Positions 54,646 through 64,000 of a stretch of DNA of 64,000 bases are shown here, piece by piece. This DNA is from Stagonosporopsis chrysanthemi (lineage: Eukaryota; Ascomycota; Dothideomycetes; Pleosporales; Didymellaceae). Below the pieces are notes generated by a model that saw nothing but the letters and a program-made list of their open reading frames with translations, searched no databases and was not told the origin of the DNA. The position numbers and the translations under genes were made by a program. Where the stretch lies: NCBI GenBank assembly GCA_022560025.1, contig JAFISE010000096.1:62001-126000 (forward strand), written 5' to 3'. Position 1 is the stretch's first letter. Each line of letters opens with the position of its first letter.

Positions 54646-57600
54646 CTACCGATACAGAATGACAGGATAGGCCCTGCGGTCGTACCTTCCCGATAGTATC
54701 GATGGAGGTGTTTGTACGAAACCTGATGGTTCGCTTCTCTTTGTGTCGACCTCGACCAACTTCCTTTTTTCGGCATCAGGATCATAGGTGTAGTCGGCTC
54801 CGACCAAGACTTTGAGCTCTCGAGTGCTGAGTGGGAGCTGGTACTTGAAGTTGCCACGCACCAAGAGTTGGAAAGGGTACTTTGACACTTCCTGCCACCG
54901 TTCTGCTCCGCCAGCTTCGGTCTTGTTGCCTGGATTTGTAAGGCGGATTTCGCCTATCGATGAGGCGTTGTGTCGATGCCAGAATGAGCCGTCAAAATTT
55001 AACGGAGAGTCGAAATGGACGATGCGACCCAGTAACATGGTACGAGGTTCACCAACGTCGGGATCTCCAATGGGGTCTGTGCCTTCGTCAACCCCGTCAT
55101 GCTTTTTATCAGTCGCATCAGCAATATCCGAGGCGTCAATATTCTGCCAGTCCTCCTCATTGTTGTGCGGCACGCCATTGCCATGGTCGTGCCACCATTT
55201 GTCTGAACTAATGTGCTTGCTTTTCGCGAATATACTGACATCCATGTCGGTAATGGTCACGCCGACGATATTTGGATTCACGGCATCGACAACAAGGTCC
55301 AGAATGAGTTCTTCTTGGCTTGCAACCACGTTGCGGATCTGGCGAATGTTGACGTGGTCGAGAGGCTTGGTGGTTGCGAAGACCAAGCCTACTGAACTGA
55401 AGATGACGACCAGCAGTAAAATGGACAGGACCAAGCATCCAGCAAATCGTCGACACCAGCCGCCTTCATTGCGTTGTCTGCGATCAAGCTGTCGTTGAAG
55501 GCTACTGAAGGTGACGCTGTCTCTTCGGCGTGGTGTGCGAATGCGAGGACTTCGAGCTGATGGGATAAGTGGCGTTCGTTCGTCGTCAGCCACAATGCCT
55601 GCATCGATGTCGTATGCTGACAACTCCCCGTACTTGTTGTTACCGGAGATAGTACCGTTCTGAACGGTGAAGTTGTGGAATCGAGGGCTATTCGGTTGCG
55701 ACGGGTGCCGAGAAGATGGGCCGCGCCCGCGCGAGGATTGTGACATTGAGGCAGCATCGTCGTTGAGTAGGATATGCCCTAATCCGCCGCGGCCTTGCCC
55801 GTGCCTGCCGATGTGGTGGTGATGGCTACCTGTAGCGGCGCGACCAGAGCCCAGTCGTATTGTGCCTTCACCACGATCCAAGCCATCAAGGTCGAGATTT
55901 GGATTGTTGTACGGGTTTGTGAACTTCATGCTGCTCTTCTTGCCGGGGTTTTTGTGTTCGTTGCGAATCGCAAGACGTGGATCAGCAAGACTCGCAATTG
56001 ATGTCATGCTGGGCGTCCTCGAGTGGTGGCCACCTCGACTGCGATGAGGCTGTTGCTCAGGAGGGTTCGACTCGTATATGAAAGTGGCATCCGAGTCCGA
56101 GGAATTGGCTTCGTCAACTGCGCTTGCGACCTTCTGTTCGAAGACATCTGCTTTTGATGAAGCTTTACGAGAACTTGAGTTAGTATTGTAGTAGAAATAA
56201 CTGAGTGACGGAGCATAAGCAGAAACAGTCATCTCTGGGCTTGCAGGTGGTGACATGGTCGCCATCGATCGCCGGTCGTCGTAGGAGAGTAGGGACGCCA
56301 GACTGCCGATCGAAGACGCGGTGTTTGAGCGTGGGCCCATACCGGGCCTGCTAGGAATATGGTGATGATATGAAAACTGCGAAGACCTACCAGTGCCCGA
56401 ATGAATTGACGGCGCCTTTCGCTTTGGAGGCTTCCTCTCTTTTTTGGGCCGAATCGTCTCGTTGCTAGGCTTCAATCGCAGGCTTCCATCGACACGGCCT
56501 GAGGTGGAGCGGTCTTGGTTGCTGATAGTGGCCTGTGCTATCGACGGGACAGTCTCCGTCTCAACTGTCATGTTGCGCAGGGGTGGGTCGCGGGCTGCCC
56601 GGGACGATAGCGAGGTCAACGAGGGCTTGGTGGAGACATTGCTGCTGACGCGATGGGTTGACGATGACCGCTTTTCCTGCATCTTGCCCTTGCCGCCGTT
56701 CCTGGTGCCACTGTCGCTCCCGCTGCCAGTGCTGGACTGCATGTTGTTGGGTCGGCTGCTAAGGTCTTCGGTAACCTTTGAAGAACTGACGTCATTGCGT
56801 TCGTCCTCGGACTTCCTATGTATTGTTGACGTGGTGAAGGCGGTTGCTGTGGGAGTAAAGCTGCGATAGCCGTTAGCCTGATGTGACGATATAGTTTTTC
56901 GCACCGTGCGTAGCTGCAACGTGCGTCGCCATGACAAAGAGTGGGGCATTGCGGGGAAAGGCTCACCTTTGCGGCTCAAGGCCGTCAAAACCCGGTGTTG
57001 CAGGCAGACTAGACTCCTGCACGGTCTCCAGCTTGGGAGCCACACCGCTGGCCCCGCGGGACGGTGCCTTGATGCTCATCACGATAGGGACGTCCTCGTC
57101 GCCTGGCGTCACCACCTCTTCCTGGACGGGCGCGCAGGCGGCCGAGGCGGGCGACGGCGAGGAGTGCTGCACTACAATTGAGGGCGTCGAGGCAACGTCG
57201 GGCTTCTTGGCCTGCGTGCGAAGCGAGTTGCGGCGAGAGCGTGAGTGGGAGCGGGCGTCGGGCGGTGGTGGAGACTTGATGCGCGGCGAGACGGGCCAGT
57301 GCGGCGTGCTCTCGCCAGAGACGATGGCCGAGGGAGACTTCAAGGGCCGGGGTGCCCTGATCGAGTCGGAGGTCGCAGTAGGTGGCAGCTGGGGGATGTT
57401 GGTGGACGAGAGGGCGCGCTGGATGGCGGCGGCAGACAGGCCGGGCGAGTTGGTGCTGGGCGCGCGGCTGGGACTGACTTCGGTGCTGCTCTTGCGTGAG
57501 CGCAGCGCGGACTGGGACTGCGAGCGAGCGCTGGGGCCCGGCGGTGCGGCGGTGGTGCGTTGCAGACTGCGGGCAGGCGAGACATCCCGCGAGTTGACGG

Positions 57601-57898
57601 CTGAGTTCGCTGGCGACGGCGAGCCGGACACGTTCAGTGCGCGGTCTCGTACGAGAGATTGGCGGCGGATCGAGGACATGTGCGTGGCGGGACTGCTCTG
57701 CGCGCCAGACACCGGGGCATGCACGACCGAGGCGTGCGAGGCCTGGCTGGAGGTCGAATTGTCGCGCGTCGAGGCGGCCGTGGTCTGCGTGGGCGTGGTT
57801 GACGATGACGACGTTGCGGGCTCAGCAACTTCAACGGCGCCCGCGACAATGGCGTGGAACCGGGCGGCGTCCGGCGGAGCAGCAGCGCTCGAGGTCAT
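54646..57898 (-). CDS. VAC7: Vacuolar segregation protein Vac7
   Basis: Vacuolar membrane protein that activates the PI3P 5-kinase Fab1, so controls PI(3,5)P2 and vacuole size. CDS is the complement of 54646-56860 and 56967-57898 (1048 aa); the 106-nt intron has GTGAGC donor, GCTAAC branch and CGCAG acceptor. The first 750 residues are low-complexity, rich in Ser, Pro and Thr, with many potential phosphosites. A single membrane segment (CLVLSILLLVVIFSSVGLVF) precedes the conserved lumenal domain: TKPLDHVNIRQIRNVVASQE, LDLVVDAVNPNIVGVTITDM and the C-terminal YPFQLLVRGNFKYQLPLSTR. The conserved domain identifies it; the long disordered N-terminus is usual. Confidence 0.85.
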
Positions 57899-58633
57899 GT
57901 TTGGTGCGATTCGTTTACTTCAGCGGAGCAACGCTGTCATGCTGCGCTGGGTGCACTGAGCGCCCGGGTGGAATGCCTGGCCAGCACGTCCGCGACGGGT
58001 AGCCGAACAATGGCGGTCAGCGTTGAAATGGCCCTCGCCAGCACGCGGCAGGCGCCCGTTGGACAGCGAAATTTGCTATCGCAGTGGCGCGACAAGAACT
58101 CGTGCATCTGGCAACGAGGGATGGAGATGGATTGGGGTGACGGCGTGCAAGTGCGCGCCGCAAATGGACCCGAGCGAGATGCGCTGGCTGCACCAACACA
58201 GCATCGAGAAACCGACTCCCGCATCCGTCCCTCACCACGAATCGCATCTTTGCGTGCCCTGTCAGCTGACGCTGCGAGCGTCGCGGGTGACTGCCTCGAG
58301 CCGTCCGAACGGGCTGTGCTCTGCTCCTGGAAGCACTGCTGCAGGCTGCGAAACCTCGTCTCCAAACTGGCTCCGGCAAAACACTGCCGCATCTGATAGG
58401 GCTGCCTTCCGTGATGCGTGGCGTGCTTCCGCTTGTGCAGAAGCAACGCTCCATCCTGCGGCGCCAGGACCTCCGTGGCTGCAAGCTCAACACGTGTCAC
58501 TCTCCCACGCCCGACGCTGCAGCAAAAGCGCACCAGGGGCCATAATTCATTTGATTGCATTCTTCGAGTCGTGACTAAGTTCAGCGGCGTAAACATGCGT
58601 TGTGTTCATCAACTCCATTCTGCATTGCCTACC
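57899..58633. other. VAC7 promoter and desaturase 3' flank
   Basis: About 730 bases. Open frames on both strands (for example 57937-58596 minus) look like GC-driven chance frames; none is supported. Confidence 0.45.
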
Positions 58634-60379
58634 CTAGTGCATCCCATAGTCGCCTTCTGCTGCAATGGTCCTCTGGCACTCAGCGAAAATCGCCGCCTGC
58701 CTTGCCACGTCCGCCAACTTACCAATGACCTGCTTGTTGCCGTCCACGAATCCATATAACGCATATGGTATGTCCACCTCGTTGCAAAAGTCCTGCACTA
58801 GCTTCTGCGTCTCCCTCAGATTGTGGCGAGGGATCCTGGGGTATAAGTGGTGGATAGCCTGAAACTGAAGGCCGCCGTGGAAGAAATCCAGCCATTGCGG
58901 ACAGTCTACGTCCATGGTCGTACGCAGCATCTTCTGGGCGAAGGATTCGTGAATGCCGAGGTCCGTCGTACTCATGGCGAAATGCGACAATGTGATCTGC
59001 ACGTGCAAAGGCGATGTAAGGGCATGGCTGATGAGGACGAACCAGAACCGGCTGAAGTTGTCGGGCATCATCTTGTAGACAACACCGTAGCCGTACCAAG
59101 TCCAGAACACTGCCATGCCTGCCATTTCGAAGTAGCGATGCCACCACGCCGGCCCTTTCTTCGGACCCCTTCCACCCAAAAGGTACTCCAACGACAACCT
59201 GTAGAGGTTGAATCGGGCAAACAACATGATTGGGTAGTACGAATAGTGTTGGATGCGCACCAAGACCTTGGCCGCCGCATCATACTCCATAACCTTCTCA
59301 TGATAAGTCGATGAGAGGCTCTCCAAAAAGCGGTGGGTGACAGCAAAGATGGGAATGTACTGAATGTCTGGGTCGTGCTCCGGATCGTTCGTCACCAGGT
59401 GATGGACGTTGTGGCTAAACTTCCACCAGCCCGCACTCAAGCCGCCCAAGTAAGAGGCAATGAACATGGCGATGCTCGTGTCGGTCGTAAAGTCATGTGT
59501 TATACCCATGTGCGCGGCGTCATGAACCGTAAACGTGAGCTGATGCCAGACGCAGGCGAGAGGAATCGCACTCGTAATGTACCAGCCTGAATATAGAGCA
59601 TAGAGGAAAAGTGCAGTGAATGTTCCGTAGCGCAGGCATTCTATACCGTACGAGACGTAGTTGCAGTCGTACAGTCCTCGCGCTTGAATCTCCACCTGCA
59701 AATCACGGTACTTTTGAGTGATCTTGTCTTGTGTCTCCGCATCCGTCGACGGATATTTCGCCTTGTCGAAGTTCAGCTCCTGCTGCGTTCGCCGGTCGAG
59801 AACTGACATCTTTGGTGATGCTACGATATCTCCCAAACTGATAGAAGACACCGAGGAAGAGGACGAGGCGCGCTTGGTGGCATTCCTATGGCGCATGGAG
59901 GACATCTTGTCCGCTGGCTCGAAAATTGGACTCTGATCCGCAGACGAGGAAGAGCTGGTGCTCTCGCGATCTGATGAAGAGCATGACTCCAGATACTCTT
60001 CTTCCGAGAGCTTCTCTAGTTCCTCTTGTGTCCTAAACTTTCCTCCTTGGATCGGTGGTAGGAAGTTCTGCCAGCGTCCTTCGATGTTGCCAATTTGATA
60101 GCGGTTCATAAGCTCGAGGGTCTGAGATGAGTGAAACCTGGGCCGTATGTTAGTTGTGGTATTTCTACAATGAGCAATGGCTTACCTTGTAACCTCGTCT
60201 GTAGCATCTCGCCCTACCATATGGCGCATAGCTTTATCACCACCTGGATGATATGGCATCCATGCTCCCACATTGAGAACTTTGTTGTCCACAATAACAA
60301 TCGCCTTGCCATTTGCAATCTGGCCTTCAATGTCCCTACGACTGAAGACCCTGGCCTTCCTCAGTGCTTGTATGTCCAT
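58634..60379 (-). CDS. Delta-8 sphingolipid desaturase (cytochrome b5 fusion), 565 aa
   Basis: Introduces the delta-8 double bond in the long-chain base of fungal glucosylceramides, in the ER. Complement of 58634-60137 and 60186-60379; 48-nt intron (GTAAGC donor, ACTAAC branch). N-terminal cytochrome b5 with haem motif YHPGGDKAMRHMVGRDATDE (HPGG) around residue 45. A Ser-rich linker (SSSDRESTSSSSSADQSP) separates it from the desaturase domain, which has the three His boxes HDAAH, HNVHH and QAIHH (Gln replacing the first His, the hallmark of b5-fusion front-end desaturases). Four membrane segments. Length typical. Confidence 0.92.
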
Positions 60380-60969
60380 CGTTGCGGTACGGAAGGTTGC
60401 GGAGCAAAGCCGAATTTGAATGTGCGTGTTGAAATGGAACAGATGGCGGTTTCAAAAGATCATTTCAGATCAAGCTCCAAACGAGTGTTAAGGAGGAAGC
60501 GTTCTGGATGGAACAATCCTCAAGACCATGCAAGGAAAGAAAGGATAAGGTGATGCAGGTCGAACTACCGTTGAGAGGCGGAGGTCTGGGCAGGCCCGGG
60601 GTCGCACTTCGCGCCCCACGCGGAACTGGTCGTTCACTGACCACTCAGCACTCGCCATTAACACAGGACATGTGAATCGCACTGCTTTTCATCAAACACT
60701 TAGCATCGCATACTGCGCATCTCAAATGTCACGATTACGCCACAATTAACCACGTTCAAGGTTGTGGCAACATATCAAAAGAAGGAAGGTGCCGACCTTA
60801 AAGTCCCTCTGGTTCTGAAGCCGGCCATCTCCGCCATCACCAGATTTGCAAGACCTGCAACCGTTTGGTCATAGCTACCGGCCGAGGGGCACTAATAAGT
60901 GTCCCATACACTTCTTCCCTTCTGTCCTCCACACTTTACTTCTGTAGCGAACACCCAACCTCATAAATC
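60380..60969. promoter_or_regulatory. Bidirectional promoter region, desaturase / phosphoglucomutase
   Basis: 590 bases between two divergent starts; both genes must be driven from here. No specific box stands out. Confidence 0.5.
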
Positions 60970-62721
60970 ATGGCAAAAGACATCAAAGAGCTGGCCAATG
61001 ATTGGCTGGAGCTCGATCAGGACAAGACCACAAGAGACGAAATCTACCAGCTACTACACGATGGCAACACAGCTGAGCTGGAGTTGCGACTACGAAACCG
61101 AATTGCCTTTGGTACTGCTGGTCTGCGAGGTCCCATGCAAGCCGGCTTTGCCTGCATGAACTCTCTCACAGTCATCCAAGCATCCCAAGGACTGGCGGCA
61201 TACCTCTTAAAGACCGAAGAAGATGTCAAAAAGCGTGGAGTTGTAATCGGTCGCGATGCAAGACACAACTCAGAGAAGTTTGCCAAACTCACCGCAGCCG
61301 CTTTCGTGGCAAAGGGTATCAAAGTTTGGTGGTATGAGACCCCATCACACACGCCACTTGTACCTTTCGGCGTACGAGAGCTGGGAGCCGCCGCTGGAGT
61401 AATGGTCACCGCGAGCCATAACCCTGCCAAAGACAATGGATACAAGGTTTACTGGTCCAATGGGTGTCAGATCATTCCACCTCACGACACGGGCATCGCA
61501 CAGGCCATTCTGGAGAACCTCAAGCCTGTTACCTGGGATACGTCCATCGTAGACGAACCGTGCCTTATGGTCGAAGGATCGCTTCACTTGATAAGAGACA
61601 ACTATAACAAAGCCGTACTGTACGCCTCGCAGCCAGAACATGCTATCAAATTGAGTCCAGACCTCAAGTTTGTATACACACCAATGCACGGTGTTGGACT
61701 GTCAGCAATGCAGCATTGCGTCGAAAGCCTGGGAATAGCATCGCAAATGGCTGTCGTGGAAGCGCAGGCACAGCCAGATCCGGACTTCCCCACGGTCAAA
61801 TTTCCCAATCCAGAAGAGAAGGGAGCGTTGGACCTGGCTATTCAGACGGCTGATGCAGCTTCATCAAACCTCATCTTGGCTAGCGACCCGGATGCTGACC
61901 GACTTGCTGCAGCAGAGAAGGTTGGTGATAGGTGGCACATATTCACCGGCAACCAGCTTGGACTGTTGCTTGGCAGTTACATCTTCGATCGTTACCCATC
62001 TTCGAAACCTCGGGAAAAACTCGCTATGTTGGCTTCGACGGTCAGCTCGAGGTCGCTGGCTGCATTGGCTAAGAAGGAGGGTTTCCATTTTACAGAAACC
62101 TTGACAGGCTTCAAATGGCTTGGAAACGTAGCACGGGACCTTGACAGGCAGGGTTACAACGTCGCCTTCGCGTTCGAAGAGGCTCTTGGCTACATGATTC
62201 CTCAGACAGTACACGACAAGGACTCCATCAGCGCGGCGGCCGTCTTCCTGACCGCAGCGTCACAGTGGTCTGAGAATGGCTTGACACCGTATGCCAAGCT
62301 ACAGCAGCTCTACGCGTATCTCGGCTACTTTGAGGATGCCAACACATATCTCGTCTCGCCCTCGCCGGCAGTCACAACATCGGTATTCACGGCCATCCGC
62401 GCATTGGGCAGCCCGTACCCCACCACAATCGGACCCCGCAAGATCGTGCGCTGGAGGGATCTCACGCTAGGCTATGACTCAAAGAGCAGTGACCACACGC
62501 CTGATCTACCCGTGGACCCGACTGCTCAGATGATCACCTGCGAGCTGGATGACGGTGCGGTGTTCACAGTCAGAGGTAGCGGGACCGAACCGAAGATCAA
62601 GCTTTACATTGAGTGCCAAGGGAAGACCAGTGAAGAGGCGAAGAAGGGCGCGAACGGCATCCTGGAAGATCTCCTGAGGGAGTGGTTCAAGCCCGAGGAG
62701 AACGGGTTGAGGCTTGCATAG
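60970..62721 (+). CDS. Phosphoglucomutase / phosphoribomutase (human PGM2, yeast Prm15 type), 583 aa
   Basis: Interconverts sugar 1-phosphates and 5/6-phosphates (ribose and glucose) in the cytosol. Intronless, ATG 60970. Hallmarks: FGTAGLRGPMQAG near the N-terminus, phosphoserine loop MVTASHNPAKDNGYK around residue 155, metal-binding LASDPDADRLAAAEK, sugar-binding FAFEEALGYMIP and the C-terminal phosphate-binding loop VRGSGTEPKIK. This set and the length fit the PGM2/Prm15 branch rather than the classical Pgm1 branch. All key residues present. Confidence 0.94.
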   Translation: MAKDIKELANDWLELDQDKTTRDEIYQLLHDGNTAELELRLRNRIAFGTAGLRGPMQAGFACMNSLTVIQASQGLAAYLLKTEEDVKKRGVVIGRDARHNSEKFAKLTAAAFVAKGIKVWWYETPSHTPLVPFGVRELGAAAGVMVTASHNPAKDNGYKVYWSNGCQIIPPHDTGIAQAILENLKPVTWDTSIVDEPCLMVEGSLHLIRDNYNKAVLYASQPEHAIKLSPDLKFVYTPMHGVGLSAMQHCVESLGIASQMAVVEAQAQPDPDFPTVKFPNPEEKGALDLAIQTADAASSNLILASDPDADRLAAAEKVGDRWHIFTGNQLGLLLGSYIFDRYPSSKPREKLAMLASTVSSRSLAALAKKEGFHFTETLTGFKWLGNVARDLDRQGYNVAFAFEEALGYMIPQTVHDKDSISAAAVFLTAASQWSENGLTPYAKLQQLYAYLGYFEDANTYLVSPSPAVTTSVFTAIRALGSPYPTTIGPRKIVRWRDLTLGYDSKSSDHTPDLPVDPTAQMITCELDDGAVFTVRGSGTEPKIKLYIECQGKTSEEAKKGANGILEDLLREWFKPEENGLRLA

Positions 62722-64000
62722 ACATCCACGGTTGAAGCGAGTTAGAACAACGATGAAACTAGTGATGAGGTAGACAAGGCATTTTTGCACGCCCTGCCTC
62801 CTCCGACACATAGCAGACATCAAGAACAAGAACAAACACAAGTATAAGAAGTGATTGGCTGCGCATGACGTTCTATTTCTGCAGTCCTGAGCAGTAAGGA
62901 AGATTCGTACAGACACAAGCAAAGCAGTGTTTTTGGTACACTCTCAACACATCGTGACAAGCGTTCAAGGCATGCATGTGACTTTTGGCGAATAGTAGTC
63001 AAGTGCATATCATGGTACGCGGATGCATAGAACATCCAGCAGTATGAATGGGATGCTCAATTAAGACATGCGTGCAATACCTATCAGCGCTCATCACCAA
63101 CGGCCCAGATATGACGTTCTCGTCCTACTCTGCTGCCGTGTGCGACGTACTCGCCGGATGCAGCACGGCTTCTGTATCCACAGTAACGTTACACTGAAAC
63201 AGCTCAGGCACGCCGCGCAATGAGGGTGTCCTCACGCCTTGCACCTTCTTCATCTGTGCTCACCGTGCACGCTCTATGCGCACGCAAGGCTGACGACCGC
63301 AGTGACTCGGCACACCATCGCAAGAAAGCATTGCGACAGCAGTCACGTATTCTCGCTGCCTGGAAGTGCTCGCCAAACGTCAGGCCAAGATTTGAGTCGA
63401 GGAATCCCGGTCCCGGCTGCACAGGCGGCATGGTCCTTCGCAGGGTGCCCAATGAGCGGCCTCGCGCAGAGCAGGGCAAAAGTTACTTGTCGCGCGAATG
63501 CACCACTGGCTGCGTCTGGACTGCTGCCTCCACGGGAAAACATGGCGGCTGCTTCCGTGCAATCGCGTGCTGCTGCGTGTTTCAGGCAATGCGTGAGATT
63601 GTATTGAAGAAGCAGGCAAACGCAGGCATCTTTGCGTGATGCGGTGCTGAAGATTGAGTTCGTCAGCAAAAGTTAGGCTCGGTGCATGCTAGTGCAGCCG
63701 CGCTTCCCCATACTCCAGCGGCGCACAGCCTATCAGGCGACGACGATACAATGGGTTGGAAGGGGCCGTTCCGCGGTCTTGGGCGGGCGGCCGTTGCTTG
63801 CATGCGAGCAGAGAGTTGCTGCTCTCTGCTTCGCTGCTCCTCCCCCGCCCAAACCTCTCGACCCACTCTGTGATAAGGCTCGATCGTCAGGCATCGAACC
63901 TATAAAGCCTGGTGCAACCCCCCGAAGGGACCTGCTTCCTTGGTCTCCTGCTCGCAACTTTCTCGGTACGCGCCCGGCCCCGCCAGAAAATGTCCAGCGC
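62722..64000. other. Intergenic to the window end
   Basis: About 1.3 kb after phosphoglucomutase. Overlapping GC-rich frames on both strands around 63200-63670 have no family resemblance and I call no gene; a promoter for a gene beyond the window is likely. Confidence 0.45.

Noticed and set aside
54532..54648. Additional 3' exon of VAC7
   Set aside because: In-frame continuation exists only if a 33-nt intron is accepted; too short compared with other introns here.
56931..57959. 342-codon plus-strand frame
   Set aside because: Antisense of the low-complexity N-terminal exon of VAC7.
63863..63930. tRNA-like GGTTCGATGCC on the minus strand near the window end
   Set aside because: Only a T-loop-like string; no matching acceptor stem or anticodon arm could be drawn.
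1..64000. CRISPR arrays or bacterial-type operons
   Set aside because: None seen; intron-bearing eukaryotic genes throughout.

Overview
The window is nuclear DNA of a filamentous ascomycete (Pezizomycotina; the gene set best fits Dothideomycetes, class-level placement is inference). Reasons: compact genes cut by 47-60 nt introns with GTRNGY donors and CTAAC/CTGAC branch sites, fungal-type gene families (DUF3433 protein, Are2, Vac7, UBP14, Csn12/Thp1, delta-8 sphingolipid desaturase with an N-terminal cytochrome b5), and a Fot1/pogo transposon whose stop codons look like C-to-T (RIP-type) damage.

Layout. 1-2.5 kb: 3' end of POL5. 2.5-6 kb: two decayed minus-strand genes, a short tandem repeat, a telomere-like motif and a poly-G assembly gap. 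6-37 kb is a housekeeping block: a small hypothetical gene, a TM9SF/Emp70 protein, NCS1, MED4, an uncharacterised seven-helix membrane protein, a sterol acyltransferase, a flavin monooxygenase, Csn12/Thp1, a 107-aa single-helix membrane protein, UBP14, ISU1, a mitochondrial carrier, a type II membrane protein next to a second poly-G gap, and a 1341-aa DUF3433 protein. 37-52 kb looks accessory: a decayed gene, an APH-family kinase-like gene, a divergent protein kinase, a complete 2134-bp transposon (TA target duplication, 43-bp perfect terminal inverted repeats), a small secreted protein, a hypothetical gene, a seven-exon cytochrome P450 and a decayed G-alpha-like gene that has lost its P-loop. 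52-63 kb returns to ordinary genes: an EGF-plus-propeller secreted protein, VAC7, sphingolipid desaturase and phosphoglucomutase. The last 1.3 kb holds no gene I can support.

No operon-like or clustered pathway is evident. P450, G-alpha and transposon are neighbours, but I see no backbone synthase, so I do not call a biosynthetic cluster. The most notable single item is a probable AT-AC intron in ISU1 (25845-25972). It is the only splicing solution I found that restores the conserved scaffold sequence. All exon boundaries below were deduced by eye from reading frame, splice consensus and family conservation; none is backed by transcripts.
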